From Prevotellaceae bacterium UBA1787 (GTDB lineage Bacteria > Bacteroidota > Bacteroidia > Bacteroidales > Bacteroidaceae): DNA of 6,765 bases. Every line of letters starts with the position of its first letter. Position 1 is the stretch's first letter. Under the pieces are notes generated by a model. The model was not told the origin of the DNA. It saw only the letters and a list, made by a program, of their open reading frames with translations, and did no database searches. This document shows positions 4,762-6,765 of the stretch, piece after piece. The position numbers were made by a program, and so were the translations under genes. The stretch is from the NCBI GenBank assembly GCA_002315195.1, contig DCGD01000054.1, positions 1 through 6,765 on the forward strand, written 5' to 3'.

Positions 4762-6765
4762 TTATCGTTCACGACGGCTATTCTGTGCGTTTCCTGTCTT
4801 TCCGCTTCGTTGTGGTTTTGCGTTGTTGTTCCGCCATCCTCCTCTGCCGCCTTTGCCTTTGCCCATGGTGTTGATGCGGTATTGAAATCCCACCATAAAG
4901 TAGTTGCGCAAAGACTCGGTGCGCGTGTCGGTAATGGTCAGGTTGTTGATGCTGCGTTCAATGTTGCTTCTTTGATGGAGCAGGTCATAGATTTGGAAAG
5001 TAAGCAATCCCGCCCTGCGCTTAAGGAACCGCCAGCTCATTTGGGCATTCCAAATGGCGATGTTTTTCTGTACGTTGTTGGCATAGCCGTGTCGGCTGGT
5101 AAAGTTCATGTTGGTTGAAACTTGCAAGTCAAATGGCAAGTCCGCCTGCAGTCTCAAGTGAGCGGTGTAATTCATCGTTTCTCGTGAATTTGTCTTTTGG
5201 ATGCTGTTGTTCACCTTATAATAATTGATGCCTCCACCTATGTTGAAGGAGAAGGTCTTGATTCTGTAGCGAAAGGAAATGTTCTGTCTGAAACGAAAGG
5301 TGTATGTGTTGTTCTTAAGGGCAAACGGCTGCAGCAAGTCAATGTCTTTGGGTTGAATTTCCTGAAAGTCCACCGTAACTCCCGCCTTCTTCAAATCCTC
5401 GGCGGTTAATGGGGTGGAATTGTAGTTTGTCGATTGGTTGTAATCTGCGGAAGTTTCCGTGCTGATGTTGAAGTGTTCCAAGGTGTCCAAAGGGGAATTG
5501 AAATTGATGTTTCCCCCCATGCTTCGTCTGCCGTCCACGTTCATCAATTTGGAAATGCGCACTCCGGTTGAGGCTTCCGACAATCTCATGTTGGACGTAC
5601 TCACGTCTTCGCTGGAATAATTCCAGTTCGTCACCAGGCTGCGGTGCGATTTCTCTCCGTAGAGGTTGAAATTGATGCTGAGGTCATTGACGTAGGATGG
5701 CTTGAGCGAGGGATTTCCGTAGCGTACGTTCTGTGGGTTGGTCTTGTCTATCACCTCCTGCAAGTCGTCAATGTTGGGGTCGTTGCTATTCCCTCTATAA
5801 TTGACATTGAGTGTTGTGCGCTTGGTAAAACGGTATTTGAACTGCAGATTGGGTGACCAGTTCATCAGGTTTTGGGTCACGATGCCTTTGTCCATCTTGG
5901 GTCCGAACACATAGTTGACTTCATTGCGGCGGGGATTCAGGCGTGCACCGAAATTCAGGTTCGCCTTCGGTGTCACATACCGCAGATTGGTGTTGATTGT
6001 GTGGGAAATGAACGTGTTGGCGGTACAGCTGCTCAACGATGTATCTATGGGAATTTCACTCCAGTCTATCGGGGCGAATTCATCGAACAAAGAGTCGGCT
6101 GTTGCGTAGTTGATTTCATGTCCGTAACGGTTGCTGCGGGAATGTCCGTAGTTGTAATGGTAGTTTGTTTGGAAGAATACATATTTGAAAAGCGGTTCAT
6201 TGTATGACAATCCCAAACTGTAATTCAACCGATGGTTGTCACCGTCGGAAAAGCGATAATAATCACGGTTGCGCTTGGGTTGTTTGAAATATGTCATTTT
6301 GTTTCGGGACAGATTATCTGATTTTCCGTCACTGTAGCTGTATGACCCGCTGAAATTCACATGCCTGCCCTTGGCATTCAAACGTCGGTAAAGATTGAAA
6401 CTGACACTGTTGTTTACATTGTAGGAATTTGAGGCATTTCGGGACGCTTGCTGATTGATGGCGGTGGTGTCCTCGTCCACTTTGCCCGACCAACTGGTTG
6501 TCGTAGAGAAACTTTCCGATTCGTTGTCTGTTTTGCCGTAGGAGAAATTCGGGCGCAACTGCAGGGTTGTCAGTGTGTCCGGCTTCCATTCCAACTCGAA
6601 ATTTGCATTCAGGTCATGGCGTTTGCGGTCGGATTGGCTGTTGCTTTTGCCATAACGGTAGGTACTGTCGTTATACATGGTTTCGGATTGTCGCTCACTG
6701 TTCTGTTTGGAGTCGTTATAGCCATAACGCACATTTCCGGAATACTTGTACTTGTCCTTTTTCTC
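4762..6765 (-). CDS. Large outer-membrane beta-barrel protein, TonB-receptor-like (partial, C-terminal 667 residues)
   Basis: The frame is open to the right edge, so the true start and any signal peptide, carboxypeptidase-like regulatory domain and plug domain lie outside; an in-frame GTG at 6732 is internal. The visible part is almost wholly amphipathic strands rich in Tyr, Asn, Ser and Arg, as in the barrels of TonB-dependent receptors and the related outer membrane beta-barrel family OMP_b-brl_3. A diagnostic stretch is NPQNVRYGNPSLKPSY (about 5690-5740), which matches the GNPxLKP motif of these barrels, preceded by a YRGNSNDPNIDDLQ turn. The last strand ends at FMVGFQYRINTMG and is followed by a basic Gly/Asn/Arg tail of about 33 residues with no strand pattern. 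No SusD-like partner gene follows, so a glycan-uptake role is not supported; the substrate is unknown. The next gene downstream, the small barrel, is 254 bases away with its own promoter. Confidence 0.9.
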   Translation of the reverse strand, partial: EKKDKYKYSGNVRYGYNDSKQNSERQSETMYNDSTYRYGKSNSQSDRKRHDLNANFELEWKPDTLTTLQLRPNFSYGKTDNESESFSTTTSWSGKVDEDTTAINQQASRNASNSYNVNNSVSFNLYRRLNAKGRHVNFSGSYSYSDGKSDNLSRNKMTYFKQPKRNRDYYRFSDGDNHRLNYSLGLSYNEPLFKYVFFQTNYHYNYGHSRSNRYGHEINYATADSLFDEFAPIDWSEIPIDTSLSSCTANTFISHTINTNLRYVTPKANLNFGARLNPRRNEVNYVFGPKMDKGIVTQNLMNWSPNLQFKYRFTKRTTLNVNYRGNSNDPNIDDLQEVIDKTNPQNVRYGNPSLKPSYVNDLSINFNLYGEKSHRSLVTNWNYSSEDVSTSNMRLSEASTGVRISKLMNVDGRRSMGGNINFNSPLDTLEHFNISTETSADYNQSTNYNSTPLTAEDLKKAGVTVDFQEIQPKDIDLLQPFALKNNTYTFRFRQNISFRYRIKTFSFNIGGGINYYKVNNSIQKTNSRETMNYTAHLRLQADLPFDLQVSTNMNFTSRHGYANNVQKNIAIWNAQMSWRFLKRRAGLLTFQIYDLLHQRSNIERSINNLTITDTRTESLRNYFMVGFQYRINTMGKGKGGRGGWRNNNAKPQRSGKTGNAQNSRRER

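Noticed and set aside
4687..5118. Plus-strand open frame of 143 codons at the end of the large barrel gene
   Set aside because: It is antisense to the Gly/Arg tail and last strands of the barrel, has biased composition and no family motif.
3971..6765. The two barrel genes as a SusC/SusD-like glycan-uptake pair
   Set aside because: The small protein is itself a barrel with a signal peptidase I site, not a lipoprotein of SusD size and type.

Overview
The window reads as chromosomal DNA of a member of the Bacteroidota, most likely order Bacteroidales and plausibly Prevotella-like. The reasons are: a PnuC-type transporter coupled to thiamine pyrophosphokinase, a TonB-receptor-like barrel with a Gly/Arg tail, an AAA-ATPase/nuclease protein of a type that is common in Bacteroidales, AT-rich leaders with little Shine-Dalgarno signal, and matches to the Bacteroidota -7 box TAnnTTTG. 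The genus is inference; no rRNA or other marker gene is present.

Layout. At the left edge on the + strand are the last codons of a PnuC-family vitamin transporter (1-65). Thiamine pyrophosphokinase (69-710) starts 3 bases after its stop. Together they look like the end of a thiamine uptake and activation operon. Converging on it from the - strand is a decayed gene (about 803-1682) for an Arch_ATPase/DUF234-type ATPase with a PD-(D/E)XK-like C-terminus. It has lost its N-terminus with Walker A, carries a frameshift and has a large internal deletion. Everything to the right is also on the - strand. In order of transcription, from the right edge leftward, there is: the C-terminal 667 residues of a large outer-membrane beta-barrel protein of the TonB-receptor-like class (4762 to beyond the right edge); a 254-base AT-rich gap with a promoter and a striking dyad; a small signal-peptide-bearing outer-membrane barrel (3971-4507); a gap with a strong stem-loop; and a five-helix membrane phosphotransferase of the LTA synthase/sulfatase superfamily (1795-3798).

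How the genes fit together. The first two act on thiamine: import across the inner membrane, then pyrophosphorylation to the cofactor TPP. The three - strand envelope genes are all surface or periplasm facing, but gaps of 172 and 254 bases and a promoter directly upstream of the small barrel suggest separate transcription units rather than one pathway. I see no tRNA, rRNA, CRISPR array, insertion sequence or attachment site. I found no convincing new multi-gene system. The items most worth a second look are the multiply broken ATPase gene, the 12-bp perfect dyad centred on the predicted start of the small barrel transcript, and the putative serine nucleophile of the LTA synthase-like enzyme.
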